Assembly: GCF_011299555.1 (NCBI RefSeq)
Contig: NZ_CP049857.1
Coordinates: 2,604,001-2,668,000 of the forward strand
Length of the DNA: 64,000 nt
Source: Dysgonomonas sp. HDW5A
GTDB taxonomy: Bacteria; Bacteroidota; Bacteroidia; Bacteroidales; Dysgonomonadaceae
Direction of reading: 5' to 3'
The translations under genes and the position numbers were made by a program. Positions within the stretch are counted from its first letter, which is position 1. Every line of letters begins with the position of its first letter. Below the pieces are notes generated by a model. The model made no database searches. It was not told the origin of the DNA and saw nothing but the letters and a program-made list of their open reading frames with translations. Of this stretch, positions 62,758 to 64,000 are shown piece after piece.

Positions 62758-64000
62758 ATGAAATCAGCCCTTATAATAGTTCTGTGTTTATTAGGAATAG
62801 TAAGTACTAATATGGCGGTAGATTACAAATTTAATCTGACAAAAGATAAACACCAGAAAGGTTTTACTACTATTGCTCCGGATCATATGTATATTGCAGG
62901 CGGTTATGGCTACGATTTAGGAACACATCCGAATGATGGAAAGCCGTTTTTTTTCTCGGTAGATGTACCTGAGGGTAACTATTTGGTGAGAGTGGTATTG
63001 GGAAGTAAAGATGCTTCAAGTAATACAACTGTAAAAGCCGAATCTCGTAGATTGATGCTCAAAAATATAGAGACAAAAAAAGGTGAATTTATCACACATG
63101 AGTTTGCTGTAAATATCCGTAATACAAAGATCTCGGAAACCGAATCGGTTAAGATAAAACCCCGTGAAATAGGCAAACTTATTTGGGATAATAAGTTGAC
63201 TCTCGAATTTAATGGCGACAATCCATCGGTACAAAGTATTGAAATAAAATCGGCAGATAACTTGGTAACATTGTTCTTAGCCGGAAACTCAACTGTTGTT
63301 GATGAAGCCAACGAACCTTGGTGCGGATGGGGACAGATGTTTCCGCTTTTCTTTACATCCAAAGTGGCTATTGCCAATTATGCCGAATCGGGTGAGGCGG
63401 CAAATACGTTTGTTTCGTCTAAACGTTTCGCCAAACTATTAACCAAGATAAAGAAAGGTGACTATCTGTTTATAGAGTTTGGACATAACGATCAAAAACA
63501 AAAAGGCGAGGGTAAAGGCCCCTACACAAGCTACAAAAGTGACTTGAAATACTTGGTAGATGAAGCTCGTAAAAAAGGTGCAAACCCTGTACTGGTAACA
63601 TCTATGCACCGCCGAAGTTTTGATGAAAAGGGAAAAGTAATCAATACGCACGGCGAATATCCTAATGCTGTCCGTTTATTAGCTAAAGAAGAAAATGTGC
63701 TTTTGATCAATCTCAATAATATGAGTAAAGATCTGTACGAAGCATGGGGAGTAGAAGGTTCTAAAAAGGCATTTGTACATTATGCAGCCGGAACATTTCC
63801 CGATCAGGAAAAAGCTTTGGAAGACAATACACACTTCAATCCCTATGGAGGCTATCAGATAGCCCGTTGTATAGTCAGTGGTATAATTGAAGCGAATTTA
63901 CCCATCCAAAAATACATTAAAAAGGAATATCGAAATTATAATCCGGCTCATCCCGATGCGTTCGAGACATTTCATATTCCATTGACACCTTTTTCTTCGA
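62758..64000 (+). CDS. SGNH rhamnogalacturonan acetylesterase with N-terminal beta domain (partial)
   Basis: The frame starts at ATG 62758 (12 bp after rhaM) and stays open to the window edge, 414 codons. A signal peptide (ALIIVLCLLGIVSTNMA) precedes a beta-sandwich, carbohydrate-binding-like domain (about 25-170: GGYGYDLGTHPNDGKPFFFS). The SGNH part begins LFLAGNSTVVDEANEPWCGWG, with Ser about 184, then YAESGEAANTF, FGHNDQKQKGEG and DNTHFNPYGGYQIA with the His. The Ser block reads GNST rather than GDST. The C-terminus is off the window. Confidence 0.9.
   Translation, partial: MKSALIIVLCLLGIVSTNMAVDYKFNLTKDKHQKGFTTIAPDHMYIAGGYGYDLGTHPNDGKPFFFSVDVPEGNYLVRVVLGSKDASSNTTVKAESRRLMLKNIETKKGEFITHEFAVNIRNTKISETESVKIKPREIGKLIWDNKLTLEFNGDNPSVQSIEIKSADNLVTLFLAGNSTVVDEANEPWCGWGQMFPLFFTSKVAIANYAESGEAANTFVSSKRFAKLLTKIKKGDYLFIEFGHNDQKQKGEGKGPYTSYKSDLKYLVDEARKKGANPVLVTSMHRRSFDEKGKVINTHGEYPNAVRLLAKEENVLLINLNNMSKDLYEAWGVEGSKKAFVHYAAGTFPDQEKALEDNTHFNPYGGYQIARCIVSGIIEANLPIQKYIKKEYRNYNPAHPDAFETFHIPLTPFSS

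Noticed and set aside
1-64000. tRNA genes, CRISPR arrays, insertion sequences, prophage
   Set aside because: Gaps were read on both strands; no cloverleaf, evenly spaced repeat, transposase or phage gene was found.

Overview
The window is AT-rich DNA from a Bacteroidota chromosome, most likely order Bacteroidales; a Dysgonomonas-like genus is my guess from gene content and cannot be proved here. The evidence is a SusC/SusD pair, a hybrid two-component system, an ECF sigma/FecR/STN-receptor module, BACON and DUF4251 lipoproteins, and promoters of the Bacteroidetes type (TTTG, about 19 nt, TAnnTTTG). I see no tRNA, rRNA, CRISPR array, transposase or phage gene.

Layout. 1-2769: a MocR-type regulator cut by the left edge, divergent from the PLP-homeostasis gene yggS, then a GNAT acetyltransferase and a DUF1905/YdeI-like protein. 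3208-8495: a leftward arsenic operon reading arsR, GNAT, arsC, acr3, an ArsF-like thiol lipoprotein, a DUF1349-like lipoprotein, an ArsG/CcdA-like membrane protein, and an arsM whose product carries an N-terminal ArsE-like thioredoxin domain. 8855-9696: a DUF2975 membrane protein with its Cro/CI-type partner. 9968-16763: an ECF sigma factor, FecR anti-sigma, STN-containing TonB receptor, DUF4249 lipoprotein, a Gly/Tyr-rich barrel and an orphan lipoprotein, closed by a strong terminator.

17365-25386: a group joining DoxX, two Gfo/Idh/MocA oxidoreductases with twin-arginine signals, a DUF1080 lipoprotein, a TIM-barrel epimerase, ApbE, TatA and TatC. The simplest reading is a periplasmic 3-keto-glycoside pathway beside the translocase that exports it. 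25713-29883: a type III polyketide synthase with an ICMT-type methyltransferase, an ion channel, a DUF4251 lipoprotein and a KAS III-like enzyme. 29982-34269 (leftward): a DUF6377 regulator, a ROK-family protein with degenerate catalytic motifs, and a BamA-type barrel. 34364-37572: feoA, a FeoB split into G-protein and permease genes, and a divergent DtxR/MntR regulator.

38019 to the right edge is a pectin (rhamnogalacturonan I) utilisation locus: GH2, GH42, an SGNH/CE12 esterase, a BACON lipoprotein that resembles the core of cholesterol-dependent cytolysins, a leftward hybrid two-component regulator, then GH2, SusC, SusD, PL11 lyase, a GH105-CE12 fusion, L-rhamnose mutarotase and a second free-standing esterase cut by the right edge. 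The parts form a coherent route: SusCD import, PL11 backbone cleavage, GH105 removal of unsaturated uronic acid, deacetylation, side-chain galactosidases and rhamnose anomer conversion.

Three small repeat types lie between genes: a 15-nt palindrome (consensus AAGGTCTGAGACCTT), a GTAGGGGC hairpin inside the pectin locus, and TTGGTATAC-type palindromes near the MocR region.
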